64,000 nt of DNA, from NCBI GenBank assembly GCA_029550525.1, contig JAKPHF010000011.1, positions 1 through 64,000 on the forward strand, written 5' to 3'. The notes under the pieces are model-generated. The model was not told the DNA's origin and ran no database searches. It worked only from the letters and a program-made list of their open reading frames with translations. Within the stretch, counting starts at the first letter, position 1. Each line of letters begins with the position of its first letter. Shown piece after piece: positions 27,506-35,882 of the stretch. The position numbers and the translations under genes are program-made. The stretch comes from Planctomycetota bacterium. GTDB lineage: Bacteria; Planctomycetota; Phycisphaerae; UBA1845; PWPN01.

Positions 27506-28768
27506 ATGACGCAACCACAACCGAGTACCCTCGTGCACGAGGGGGTGGACGAGTTCACCGGTGAGGATCACTGGGTCCTGAACTTCGGGCCCCAGCACCC
27601 GGCCACCCACACCACGCTGCGCCTGGTCATGGAACTGGACGGCGAGCGGGTGGTCTCGTGCGTGCCGCACATCGGCTACCTGCACAGCGGGTTCGAGAAG
27701 CTCGGCGAGCATCTGGACTACAACCAATACGTCACCATCGTCGAGCGGATGAACTACATCAGCCCGATGGCCGACAACATTGCCTGGCACACGGCCTGCG
27801 AGAAGCTGTTCGGCATCGAACTGACGCCGCGCTGTAAGGTGATCCGGACGATTTGTGCCGAGTTGGCCCGGATTCAGGATCACCTGCTCTGCGTCGGGAC
27901 CGCCGCCCTGGATCTGGGCGGGTTCACCGCTTTTCTTTACGGCTTCAACGAGCGCGAGTGGATCTACGACCTGTTCGAGGAACTTAGCGGCTCGCGCTAC
28001 CACAACAGCTATACCCGGGTCGGCGGCATCTCACAGGACATGCCCGACGACTGGCCCGCTCACGTGAAGGAATTCCTGAAGCGTCTGCCGCGGGCTCTCG
28101 ACGACGTTGAAGCCTTGCTCACCCGCAACCGGATCTTCATCGAGCGGACCAAGGGCGTGGGCTACCTCAGTGCCGAGGACGCCATCGCTTGGGGCTGGAC
28201 GGGCCCCATCGCTCGGGCGTCGGGCGTGCGGCGCGACCTGCGCAAGGACGAGCCGTACTTGTGCTACGCCGACAACTGGGACGGCCGGGGCTCCTCGGGC
28301 GTGGAGTTCAAGGTGCCCGTTTCTCGCAGCGGCGACGTGCTGGCCCGCTATCTTGTGCGACTGGAGGAGATGCGGCAGTCCCAGGCCATCATCGAGCAGT
28401 TGATCGATAACGTGCCCGCCGGGCCCATCGACCAGTTTCCGTTCAAGAAACGGCCTGACAGCCTGCCGCGCAAGCAAGAGATCTACTTCAGCATCGAGGG
28501 GTTGATCCATCACTTTGAGACGCTGATGTGGAACCGCGGTTTCGAGCCGCCCATCGGCGAGGCGTACGGCGCCAACGAGACGGCCAACGGCGAGCTGGGT
28601 TATTACATCGTCAGCGACGGCGGCCGGGTTCCATATCGGGCCCGGACGCGTCCGCCCAGCTTCATCAACTACCAGGTGTTCGAGAAGCTGGTGGTCGGTC
28701 ACCAGATCAGCGACGTGGTGGCGGTGCTGGGCAGCTTGAACATCATCGCCGCGGAATTGGATCGGTGA
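27506..28768 (+). CDS. nuoD: NADH-quinone oxidoreductase subunit D
   Basis: A 420-residue 49-kDa-type subunit of Complex I. Typical blocks are LNFGPQHPATHTTLRL, HIGYLHSGFEKLGE and FIERTKGVGYLSAEDA. The Ni-binding cysteine pairs of the related hydrogenases are absent, so it is a true Complex I subunit. It forms part of the quinone site with NuoB, which is not in this window. It is the first nuo gene here; nuoA, nuoB and nuoC do not precede it. ATG 27506 (MTQPQPS) is chosen; GTG 27500 is possible. Confidence 0.93.
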   Translation: MTQPQPSTLVHEGVDEFTGEDHWVLNFGPQHPATHTTLRLVMELDGERVVSCVPHIGYLHSGFEKLGEHLDYNQYVTIVERMNYISPMADNIAWHTACEKLFGIELTPRCKVIRTICAELARIQDHLLCVGTAALDLGGFTAFLYGFNEREWIYDLFEELSGSRYHNSYTRVGGISQDMPDDWPAHVKEFLKRLPRALDDVEALLTRNRIFIERTKGVGYLSAEDAIAWGWTGPIARASGVRRDLRKDEPYLCYADNWDGRGSSGVEFKVPVSRSGDVLARYLVRLEEMRQSQAIIEQLIDNVPAGPIDQFPFKKRPDSLPRKQEIYFSIEGLIHHFETLMWNRGFEPPIGEAYGANETANGELGYYIVSDGGRVPYRARTRPPSFINYQVFEKLVVGHQISDVVAVLGSLNIIAAELDR

Positions 28769-28926
28769 GGGAGAGACCTGAGGCTTGAGACCTGAGACCT
28801 GAGACCTGAGGCTTGAGACTTGAGTGAATGAGAGGGGCGGTGGACCAGCGGTTAGGGCATGGAGATGACAACGAGCCATCTTTCACCAGCCCCTAGCCCC
28901 CAGTCCCCAGCCCCTAAGGAATCCGT
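28769..28926. repeat. nuoD-nuoE spacer: composite word-like repeat, copy 1
   Basis: From 28772 to 28824 the DNA is built from 7-10 base words gagacctgag, gcttgagacc and gagacttgag. It is followed by a gggcggtggacc block (28834-28845) and then a C-rich part (28885-28916) made of cagcccctag and cccagtcccc words. The same three parts in the same order occur in the nuoE-nuoF spacer. Confidence 0.85.
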
Positions 28927-29505
28927 ATGGCTTGGCGTGCGATTGACAGACAGACTCCTGCGAGAGACGACTCGGATCAGCCGCTGCTGAGCGAGGCGGT
29001 CAAAGAGAAGATCCGCGCGTTCTTCCCGCGGTATCCCACCAAGCGGGCGGCGTTGCTGCCGGCCCTGCACATCGTGCAGGAGACCTACGGCCACGTGAGC
29101 CACCGGGCCATGCGCGACGTGGCGGAACTGCTGGAGATCCCGCCGTCGCAGGTGCTGGATACGATCAGCTTCTACACGCACTACTGGACGAAGCCGCGCG
29201 GCAAAAAGACCATCGTGGTCTGCCGCAGTCTCTCGTGCCAGTTGATGGGGGCCGACGAAGTAATCGACTCGGTCCGCAAGCACCTCGGCGTGGAGGAGCA
29301 CGAGACCACGGCCGACGGCGAATACAGCTTCGTCACCGAGGAATGCCTGGGCACCTGCGAGCACGGGGCGTGCATGCTGATCAACGAAAAGCTGCATAAA
29401 CGCGTCAAGCCCGAGGACGTGCCCAAGATTCTGGCCGACCCGAATAACGCCCGGATCGACGTGCCGCGCAGCGAACTGTATGACGGAGTGAAGGGAGAGG
29501 CGTGA
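28927..29505 (+). CDS. nuoE: NADH-quinone oxidoreductase subunit E
   Basis: A 192-residue 24-kDa-type subunit with one [2Fe-2S] cluster. The four ligands are in CRSLSC and, about 40 residues on, EECLGTCEHGAC. The N-terminal helical part (FFPRYPTKRAALLPALHIVQ) is typical. It forms the peripheral NADH module with NuoF. The start ATG 28927 has AAGGA upstream. It is flanked on both sides by copies of the same word-like repeat. Confidence 0.92.
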   Translation: MAWRAIDRQTPARDDSDQPLLSEAVKEKIRAFFPRYPTKRAALLPALHIVQETYGHVSHRAMRDVAELLEIPPSQVLDTISFYTHYWTKPRGKKTIVVCRSLSCQLMGADEVIDSVRKHLGVEEHETTADGEYSFVTEECLGTCEHGACMLINEKLHKRVKPEDVPKILADPNNARIDVPRSELYDGVKGEA

Positions 29506-29618
29506 GACTTGAGACTTGAGACCTGAGGCTTGAGGGTACGCGAGGGACGGTGGACCCTGCACCAGTCCCCAGGCCCTAGCCCCCAGTCCCGGGCCCCCGG
29601 GCCCGACGGCGATAACGC
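29506..29618. repeat. nuoE-nuoF spacer: composite word-like repeat, copy 2
   Basis: Repeats the order of copy 1: gagacttgag/acctgag words at 29503-29536 (starting in the nuoE stop region), a gggacggtggacc block at 29544-29556, and C-rich cagtccccag/ccctagccccc words at 29562-29590, followed by a GGGCCC palindrome near nuoF. Confidence 0.85.
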
Positions 29619-31004
29619 ATGAAGTATGAACCGGTACTACTGAAGAACGTCGGTGTCGAAGGCTCGCGGACGCTGCGCGTCTACGAGTCGCGGGGCGGGT
29701 ATGCTGCCGCGCGCAAGGCCCTGACGCAGATGTCGCCCGAAGCGGTGGTTGAGGAGGTCAAGAAGTCGAACCTGCGCGGTCGGGGCGGCGCCGGGTTTCC
29801 CACCGGCGTGAAATGGGGCTTCCTGCCCAAGGATCGCGACGTAACGTACTTGTGCGTCAACTTCGACGAGTCCGAGCCGGGCACGTTCAACAACCGCTAC
29901 CTCGTCGAGCACGATCCGCACATGCTGCTCGAGGGCATCCTCATCGCCGGCTTCGCCACCAAGACGGTCACCGCCTACATCTATATTCGCGTGGAATTCC
30001 ACGAGGTCTTCCACATCCTGCAGCGGGCGTTGGACGAGGCGTACGCGGCCGGCTACTTCGGCAAGAACATTTTCGGCACGGACTATTCGCTGGACTGCTA
30101 CATCCATCGCGGCGCCGGTGCCTACGTGTGCGGCGAGGAGACCGGCCTCATGGAGTCGCTCGAAGGCAAGCGGGGCTGGCCGCGCATCAAGCCGCCGTTT
30201 CCCGCCATCGAGGGGCTTTTCCGCAAACCCACCGTGGTCAACAACGTCGAGACGTTGGCCTGCCTGCCGCACATCATCGAGCGGGGAGCGGACTGGTTCA
30301 CCAGCATCGGCACGCCCGGCAGCGCGGGGCCGAAGCTCTACACGACGTCGGGCCCGGTGAATCGGCCGGGCTGCTTCGAGGCGCCGCTGGGCCTGACGGT
30401 CCGCGAGTTGATTTACGGCGACGATTTCAGCCGGGGCATGGTGGGCAACAAGAAGGTCAAGGGCGTGATCCCGGGCGGACTGTCTGTGGGGATTCTCACG
30501 GGGGACGAGCTGGACTGCCGGCTGGACTTCGAGGACGTGCGCAATTACGGCCTCCTGGGCCTGGGGACGGCCGGGGCCATCGTCCTCAACGAGGATGCCG
30601 ACATTCGTCGGGTGCTGGCCAACGTCGCGCGGTTCTACGCCCACGAGTCGTGCGGTCAGTGCACGCATTGCCGCGAGGGCACGGGCTGGATGTACCAGAT
30701 CGCCCGGCGCATCGCCGACGGGGCCGGCCGTGAAGTCGATCTCGATCTCATCATCGAACTGACGTTCAACATGGGCATGATGCCCGGGCTGAGCATCTGC
30801 GGCCTGCCGGACGGGGCAGCCTACCCCATCCGGACCATCGTGCAGAAGTACCGGGCCGAGTTCGAGGAGCACATTCGGCGTGAGGAGGCCGCGCGAGTGG
30901 AAGCGGCGATCAAATCCCGCGTGCCCGCCGCGTATTCGCTGCCCATCTGGGGCCAATTCGTGCCTCAGGGCAAGCAGGCGACGGGCGGGCTCGGCGTGGC
31001 GTGA
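29619..31004 (+). CDS. nuoF: NADH-quinone oxidoreductase subunit F
   Basis: A 461-residue 51-kDa-type subunit. The FMN/NADH site shows GRGGAGFPTGVKWGF and GAGAYVCGEETGLMESLEG. The [4Fe-4S] cluster N3 ligands are in ESCGQCTHCREGTGWM plus a later Cys in SICGLPDGAAYP. It oxidises NADH and passes electrons into the Fe-S chain of NuoE/NuoG. The length is slightly above normal owing to a C-terminal tail (AAYSLPIWGQFVPQG). Confidence 0.94.
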   Translation: MKYEPVLLKNVGVEGSRTLRVYESRGGYAAARKALTQMSPEAVVEEVKKSNLRGRGGAGFPTGVKWGFLPKDRDVTYLCVNFDESEPGTFNNRYLVEHDPHMLLEGILIAGFATKTVTAYIYIRVEFHEVFHILQRALDEAYAAGYFGKNIFGTDYSLDCYIHRGAGAYVCGEETGLMESLEGKRGWPRIKPPFPAIEGLFRKPTVVNNVETLACLPHIIERGADWFTSIGTPGSAGPKLYTTSGPVNRPGCFEAPLGLTVRELIYGDDFSRGMVGNKKVKGVIPGGLSVGILTGDELDCRLDFEDVRNYGLLGLGTAGAIVLNEDADIRRVLANVARFYAHESCGQCTHCREGTGWMYQIARRIADGAGREVDLDLIIELTFNMGMMPGLSICGLPDGAAYPIRTIVQKYRAEFEEHIRREEAARVEAAIKSRVPAAYSLPIWGQFVPQGKQATGGLGVA

Positions 31005-31120
31005 ATTGAGCGAGAAGATCTGACGTGAAACGTGCGAGGTGAGAAGCAGGAAGTGAGCGGACGCGGCTTGCCCACGCGGCTGGGTTCCGGCTTCTGATCT
31101 CTCACGGGTCGAGTGCACCG
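31005..31120. repeat. nuoF-nuoG spacer repeat
   Basis: Contains words cgtgaaacgtgcgaggtgag and gagaag on the left (31011-31050) and a partly complementary right part gcttctgatctctcacg (31090-31106), so the spacer could fold on itself. It resembles in style, but not in sequence, the other nuo spacer repeats. Confidence 0.55.
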
Positions 31121-32860
31121 ATGGCCAAGATCATCATTGACGGACAACCGGTGGAGTGCCGCGACGGCATCAGCGTGCTGCAGGCTGCCCTGGAGGCGGG
31201 CTGGGACATCCCGCACTATTGCTATCATCCGGCCCTGTCGGTCGTCGCATCGTGCCGGCTGTGTCTGATGGAAATGAAAATGCCCAATCCCAAGACCAAG
31301 GAAATGGATTGGGCACCCAAGCTCATCCCGAGCTGCCAGACGCCCGTGCGCGACGGCCTGGAAGTGCGGTTCGACTCCGACGTCGTTCGCAACAACCAGG
31401 AGCGCGTGCTCGAATACTATCTGATCAACCATCCACTCGATTGCCCGGTATGCGACAAGGCCGGCGAGTGCTACCTGCAGGACTACAACTATCAGTTCGG
31501 CAAGGCCCGCTCGCGGATGGTCGATCCCAAGCACAAGAACCCCAAGAAGGACATCGGACCGCACACGCTCCTGTATCAGGATCGCTGCGTCATGTGTACG
31601 CGGTGCGTGCGGTTTGCCCAGGAGATCGCGGGCACGAGCGAGCTGTGCATCGTCAATCGCGGTAACCGGGCGGAAATCGACATCTTCCCCGGCCACCCGC
31701 TCGACAATCCGCTGCAGGGCAACGTGGTGGACCTGTGTCCGGTGGGATCGCTGCTCGACAAGGACTTCCTGTTCAAGCAGCGCGTCTGGTTCATGCGGAA
31801 GCACGCGTCGATCTGCCGGGCGTGCAGCACCGGCTGTGCGATCTTTGTCGATGAGAACGAACAGCGGGTCTATCGGCTGCGGCCGCGTTACAATCCGGGC
31901 GTCAACGACTGGTGGATCTGCGACGAAGGACGCTTCGGCTGGAAGTTCGTCCACGATGAGCGGCGCATCGCCCGTCCTCGACTGCGGCGCGGCAATCAGG
32001 TCGAGTCGCCGGCGTGGGAATCGATACCGGCCATCGTGCGCCATCGACTCGAACAGGTCGTGGCCCAGCACGGTCCGGGATCGGTCGCCGTCCAACTGTC
32101 GCCCGAATTGGCTTGTGAAGAGGCGTGGCTGCTCGCGTCATTTGTCCGGTCCATCGCGCCGGAAGCGGCGCTGGCGGTCGGCGACGTGCAGCTTGTCGGC
32201 GAGGATCAACGATTCCCCATCGGTACGGCCGCGTCCGAATCACAGTCCTCAGCGCCCGGCGCTGCTCCGGACTCGGAACCGGCGCAGGGCGGCAAGCCGG
32301 CCGCCGAACAGGGCGATCGCAGTCCGGTCGGCAGCCTGCCCGTACTGAACGGCGTCAAGTTCATCATCCACGCAGAGAAGAATCCAAACCGCCGCGGCAT
32401 CGAAGCCGTGCTGCGGGGCTTGGGCGGCAACGTGATCAGCCGCGAGGATCTGATGGCTCGCGCCGGCAAGGGCGAATTCAAGGCGATGTGGATCGCCGGC
32501 GGCTATCCCAAGCCGGATTGGCCGACCAAGGAACTGGTCACCGCGGCCGGCAAGACCGAGTTCCTTGTCGTGCAGGATACGTTCGAGAACGGCCTGACCG
32601 CGGCGGCGCACTTGGTCTTGCCATTCTGCGCGTGGCTGGAGCGGGAAGGAACGTTCGTGAACTTCCAAGGCCGTGCGCAGCCCTTCGAGCGGGCAATTAA
32701 TCCGCCTGAGGGGGCGATGACAGACGGACAGTACCTTTGGGCCGTGGCCGGCTACTCGGGTCTGTACCGGGCGGCCAAGGTGCGGGAACTGATGGCAGCC
32801 GCCGTGCCGGAGTTGAATGATTTGCACGTGCCGCCGGACCCGCCGGAGCACCAGCACTGA
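31121..32860 (+). CDS. nuoG: NADH-quinone oxidoreductase subunit G, shortened
   Basis: A 579-residue 75-kDa-type subunit. It has the [2Fe-2S] ligands (HYCYHPALSVVASCRLC and PSCQTPV), the His-Cys cluster region (HPLDCPVCDKAGECYLQDY), CVMCTRCVRF with LCPVGSLL, and an ICRACSTGC Fe-S block. The C-terminal molybdopterin-like domain is much reduced: a low-complexity Ser/Pro/Gly/Gln linker near residues 370-405 joins an early strand segment to the last part of the domain. Typical NuoG has 680-900 residues. All clusters needed for electron transfer are present, so it should work. Confidence 0.92.
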   Translation: MAKIIIDGQPVECRDGISVLQAALEAGWDIPHYCYHPALSVVASCRLCLMEMKMPNPKTKEMDWAPKLIPSCQTPVRDGLEVRFDSDVVRNNQERVLEYYLINHPLDCPVCDKAGECYLQDYNYQFGKARSRMVDPKHKNPKKDIGPHTLLYQDRCVMCTRCVRFAQEIAGTSELCIVNRGNRAEIDIFPGHPLDNPLQGNVVDLCPVGSLLDKDFLFKQRVWFMRKHASICRACSTGCAIFVDENEQRVYRLRPRYNPGVNDWWICDEGRFGWKFVHDERRIARPRLRRGNQVESPAWESIPAIVRHRLEQVVAQHGPGSVAVQLSPELACEEAWLLASFVRSIAPEAALAVGDVQLVGEDQRFPIGTAASESQSSAPGAAPDSEPAQGGKPAAEQGDRSPVGSLPVLNGVKFIIHAEKNPNRRGIEAVLRGLGGNVISREDLMARAGKGEFKAMWIAGGYPKPDWPTKELVTAAGKTEFLVVQDTFENGLTAAAHLVLPFCAWLEREGTFVNFQGRAQPFERAINPPEGAMTDGQYLWAVAGYSGLYRAAKVRELMAAAVPELNDLHVPPDPPEHQH

Positions 32861-33028
32861 GAAGGACGAATGACGAAGCTCGAATGACGAATTACGAATA
32901 AATGACGGAATCCGAATGAAGATGCCAGTATTGATGTGCGACGCCAATGGGCGTTTGCGTCATTCGAGCTTCGGGCTTCATTCGTCATTCGGATTTCGGC
33001 ATTCGACATTGACGCTTGAGATTCACCC
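32861..33028. repeat. nuoG-nuoH spacer: GAATGACGAA repeat, copy 1
   Basis: The left part (32866-32920) is built from variants of gaatgacgaa on the plus strand. The right part (32967-33010) has the complementary words gtcattcg, cattcgtcattcgg and cattcgac. The two parts face each other and could pair as a long irregular hairpin. Related copies are at 48084-48130 and 57945-58115. Confidence 0.85.
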
Positions 33029-34213
33029 ATGTTGGGTTTCGCAATCACACAGTTCTGGTTCAGCGTCGGCTTGATGGCCGTCCTTTTGGGCATCATCCTG
33101 ACTGCGGTCGCGTACTGCATTCTGCTCGAACGCAAGGTGTCGGCGTGGATGCAGGATCGACTGGGGCCCAACCGCGTGGGGCCGGGCGGACTCTTGCAGC
33201 CGCTGGCCGACGGCCTGAAGTTCTTTATCAAGGAAGACATCACCAGCTCGCGCGTGGACCGCGTCATGTTTGTGCTCGCTCCCGGCATCGCCTTTACCAT
33301 CGCCGGTATCGCTTTCGCGGTGATCCCCTGGGCCGGGGCGGTCGAGATCGGCGGCCAAAGACTCTGGACACAGGTGGCGACCATCGACATTGGCCTGCTC
33401 TACATCCTGGCCGTCGGCTCGCTGGCTGTGTATGGCGTCGTGCTGGGCGGCTGGGCGAGCAACAACAAGTATTCGCTTTATGGCGGCATCCGTGGGGCGG
33501 CGTCCATGCTCAGCTACGAAGTCCCCATGGGCCTGGCCATCCTCGTGGTCGTGCTCACGTCGGGCGAGGTCCGACTCGAGCGGATTGTCAGCCAGCAGAT
33601 GGGCACCACATGGAACGTCCTCCTGCACCCGCTGGCGTTCCTCATCCTGCTGACCACCTCCTTCGCCGAGACCAATCGCGCTCCGTTCGACCTGGCCGAG
33701 GCCGAGCAGGAGCTGATCGGCGGATACCAGACCGAATACAGCTCCATGAAGATGGCCCTGTTCTACCTGGGCGAGTACTTCCACATGATCACGGCCAGTG
33801 CCTTCATGATCGTGCTCTTTCTGGGCGGCTGGGAGCTGTTCCCGTCCAGTGCCCGCACGGGTTGGACCTGGGTGGCCTGGCTCAACGACGATCCAAGCTG
33901 GGCGGCGATGAGCTGCCGTTTCTTCATCATGAGCGGCAAGATCTTCCTGTTCATCTTTTTCTTCATGTGGATTCGCTGGACACTGCCGCGGTTCCGTTTC
34001 GACCAGCTCATGAGGCTGTGCTGGACGGGCCTGGTGCCTGTAGGTCTCGTGTTGGTCGCGCTGGTCGGCGTGCTGGTGTACTTGGGGCGGCCGATTTCGA
34101 TCTGGGCGACGCTGGGCAATGTCGTGGTGTTCGCGGCACTGGTGTTATACATGGCGATCCGATCGCCGAAGCTGACGGGTCGACAGCCGTATTTGCCGGC
34201 GCTGGACGTGTGA
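33029..34213 (+). CDS. nuoH: NADH-quinone oxidoreductase subunit H
   Basis: A 394-residue membrane subunit with eight helices. Motifs include ERKVSAWMQDRLGPNRVGP, RAPFDLAEAEQELIGGYQTE (the quinone-site Glu loop) and RWTLPRFRFDQLMRLCW. It forms the quinone tunnel and links the peripheral arm to the proton-pumping arm. The length is a little above average. The next nuo gene, nuoI, is 1.67 kb away, beyond a palindromic element and a xylanase gene, which is abnormal for this operon. Confidence 0.94.
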   Translation: MLGFAITQFWFSVGLMAVLLGIILTAVAYCILLERKVSAWMQDRLGPNRVGPGGLLQPLADGLKFFIKEDITSSRVDRVMFVLAPGIAFTIAGIAFAVIPWAGAVEIGGQRLWTQVATIDIGLLYILAVGSLAVYGVVLGGWASNNKYSLYGGIRGAASMLSYEVPMGLAILVVVLTSGEVRLERIVSQQMGTTWNVLLHPLAFLILLTTSFAETNRAPFDLAEAEQELIGGYQTEYSSMKMALFYLGEYFHMITASAFMIVLFLGGWELFPSSARTGWTWVAWLNDDPSWAAMSCRFFIMSGKIFLFIFFFMWIRWTLPRFRFDQLMRLCWTGLVPVGLVLVALVGVLVYLGRPISIWATLGNVVVFAALVLYMAIRSPKLTGRQPYLPALDV

Positions 34214-34232
34214 ACGCATTACGTTTGTTTCC

Positions 34233-34447
34233 GCCCCGCAGGGGCGAGGGGCAATAGCCGGCGGCGTAAGCCGCCGGAATGAGAAATCGCCACGTTTTCT
34301 TCTTCTTTGATCGGGCCGGCTTCGCCGGCCCGATCAAAGAAGAAAAAGGAGAATCGTCGCGACGGTCCGGGGGCTCACGCCCCCGGCTATTGACTGCCGC
34401 CCTGTGCAGGACGGGAGATCTGGGAGCGACTGCCGCCCCGACGGGGC
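34233..34447. repeat. Composite palindromic element with two inverted hairpin units
   Basis: In order: GCCCC-GCA-GGGGC (34233-34245); CAATAG then CCGGCGGC-GTAA-GCCGCCGG (34252-34277, 8 bp stem, GNRA-type loop); a perfect 21 bp palindrome 34300-34320/34324-34344 with a C(TTC)G centre; then CCGGGGGC-TCAC-GCCCCCGG followed by CTATTG (34367-34392), which is the second unit inverted; and GCCCC-GAC-GGGGC (34435-34447). The whole is symmetric around the 21 bp stem. It fills most of the 337 bp between nuoH and the GH10 gene. A partial copy is at 48209-48321. Confidence 0.9.
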
Positions 34448-34550
34448 TGAAAAATCCGAGATCGCGTTCCGCGAGATCGCGGACGACGAGAGCGAGGACG
34501 AGACTGCGAGAACAACGGCGAATGCACCAGAGGATCAGCGGAGGCAACTT

Positions 34551-35855
34551 GTGACGACAGCTTGGCTCTTGGTTTCGGCGTTGACGCTGGCGGCGCCTTC
34601 GGAGAAGGAGATCCTGGACGGAGCGGATGCGCGCATTCGGGAACATCGCACGGCCGAGGCGGTGTTGCGCATCCTCGATCGCGAGGACCGGCCGCTGCCC
34701 GCCGGTACGGAAGTGCGCATCGAACAGACCAATCACGCGTTCCTGTTCGGGTGCAACATCTTCGTTCTCGGCCGCTTCAAGACGCCCGAGGAAAACGAGG
34801 CCTACGCGAAGCACTTCGCCGAGTTGCTGAACTATGCCACGCTGCCCTTTTACTGGTGGGCCTACGAACAGAAGTCCGACGCTCCCGGCCACGATCGTAT
34901 CGACGAGATCGCCCACTGGTGTCGGGAGAACAACGTGCAGATGAAAGGGCACCCACTGGCCTGGAACTACATCGATCCGAAGTGGATCCCGAACGATGTG
35001 GACTTGGCCCGTTCGCTGCAGATGGCCCGAATCTTCCGCGAGGTCAGCCATTTCAAGAACACCATCGACATCTGGGACGTGGTCAACGAGGCCACTGCCT
35101 ATGACCGTCCCGAGCTCATCAAGAATGCGCCCGTGACCACCCGCGTTATTCGTGAGACGGGCGTGGGACCGTATCTCCGCCAGGCGTTCAAGGCGGCCCG
35201 TGCCGCCAACCCGCAAGCCACGCTCATCATCAACGATTATCGCGACGGCGAGGACTACGCGTACAAGGTGCTCAACGAGCTGGTGGACGACCAGGGCAAG
35301 CCGCTGTACGACGTCATCGGCATCCAGTCGCACCAGCACGGCGGGGCGTGGTCGGTTCAGCACATTTGGGAAGTCTGCGAGCGGTTTAAGCGCTACGGCA
35401 AGCCGCTGCACTTCACCGAAACGACGTTCGTTTCCGGCAAGCAGGGTTGGGGCCTGACGGATGCGGACCCGAATTTCAAATGGGAAAGCACGCCCGAAGG
35501 CGAGCAGCGGCAGGCCGACGACGCCGAGCGGTTCTACACTGTTCTGTTCAGCCATCCGGCGGTCGAGGCGATCACCTGGTGGGACTTCGCCGACGCCATG
35601 GCCTGGCAGGAAGCGCCGGCCGGGCTGATCGACAAGAACCTCAAACCCAAGCCTGTCTATCATCGGCTCAAGTCGCTGATCAAGGGCAAGTGGTGGACGC
35701 AGACGACCGCCCGGATCGGCGACGATGGGACGGCCCGGTTCCGAGGGTTCCTGGGGACGTACCGCTTGGCCGCCAGTACGGGTGACGCCGCTGCTATCGG
35801 CGAGTTCACGTTGTCCCGGTCGGCCGACGGCGCAGTCGAGGTCCGATTGAAATAA
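34551..35855 (+). CDS. Glycoside hydrolase family 10 (endo-1,4-beta-xylanase-like)
   Basis: A 434-residue secreted enzyme. GTG 34551 with GGAGG upstream gives a short signal peptide (TTAWLLVSALTLAA). The GH10 barrel shows the acid/base Glu180 in IWDVVNEA, GHPLAWNY, NDYRDGEDY, IGIQSHQHGG and the nucleophile Glu290 in LHFTETTF. Family members cut beta-1,4-xylan and similar glycans. An N-terminal block (residues 35-70, VLRILDREDRPLPAGTEVRI) is an added beta-domain-like part. It lies inside the nuo operon between nuoH and nuoI, in the same direction, with nuoI only 27 bp after its stop. It has no functional link to Complex I and must be an insertion. Confidence 0.9.
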   Translation: MTTAWLLVSALTLAAPSEKEILDGADARIREHRTAEAVLRILDREDRPLPAGTEVRIEQTNHAFLFGCNIFVLGRFKTPEENEAYAKHFAELLNYATLPFYWWAYEQKSDAPGHDRIDEIAHWCRENNVQMKGHPLAWNYIDPKWIPNDVDLARSLQMARIFREVSHFKNTIDIWDVVNEATAYDRPELIKNAPVTTRVIRETGVGPYLRQAFKAARAANPQATLIINDYRDGEDYAYKVLNELVDDQGKPLYDVIGIQSHQHGGAWSVQHIWEVCERFKRYGKPLHFTETTFVSGKQGWGLTDADPNFKWESTPEGEQRQADDAERFYTVLFSHPAVEAITWWDFADAMAWQEAPAGLIDKNLKPKPVYHRLKSLIKGKWWTQTTARIGDDGTARFRGFLGTYRLAASTGDAAAIGEFTLSRSADGAVEVRLK

Positions 35856-35882
35856 GGCGCATCGGTTTCGAGTGCCGGTGCC

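Noticed and set aside
27506..28768. Group 4 [NiFe] hydrogenase large subunit
   Set aside because: The nickel-binding CxxC pairs are absent and NADH-module genes nuoE, nuoF and nuoG follow.
28769..29618. CRISPR array
   Set aside because: The repeat words are 7-10 bases, degenerate and without regular unique spacers; no cas genes are in the window.
34300..34344. Rho-independent terminator after nuoH
   Set aside because: The 21 bp stem is not followed by a T-tract on the plus strand, and it sits inside a larger symmetric element; it may still slow transcription.
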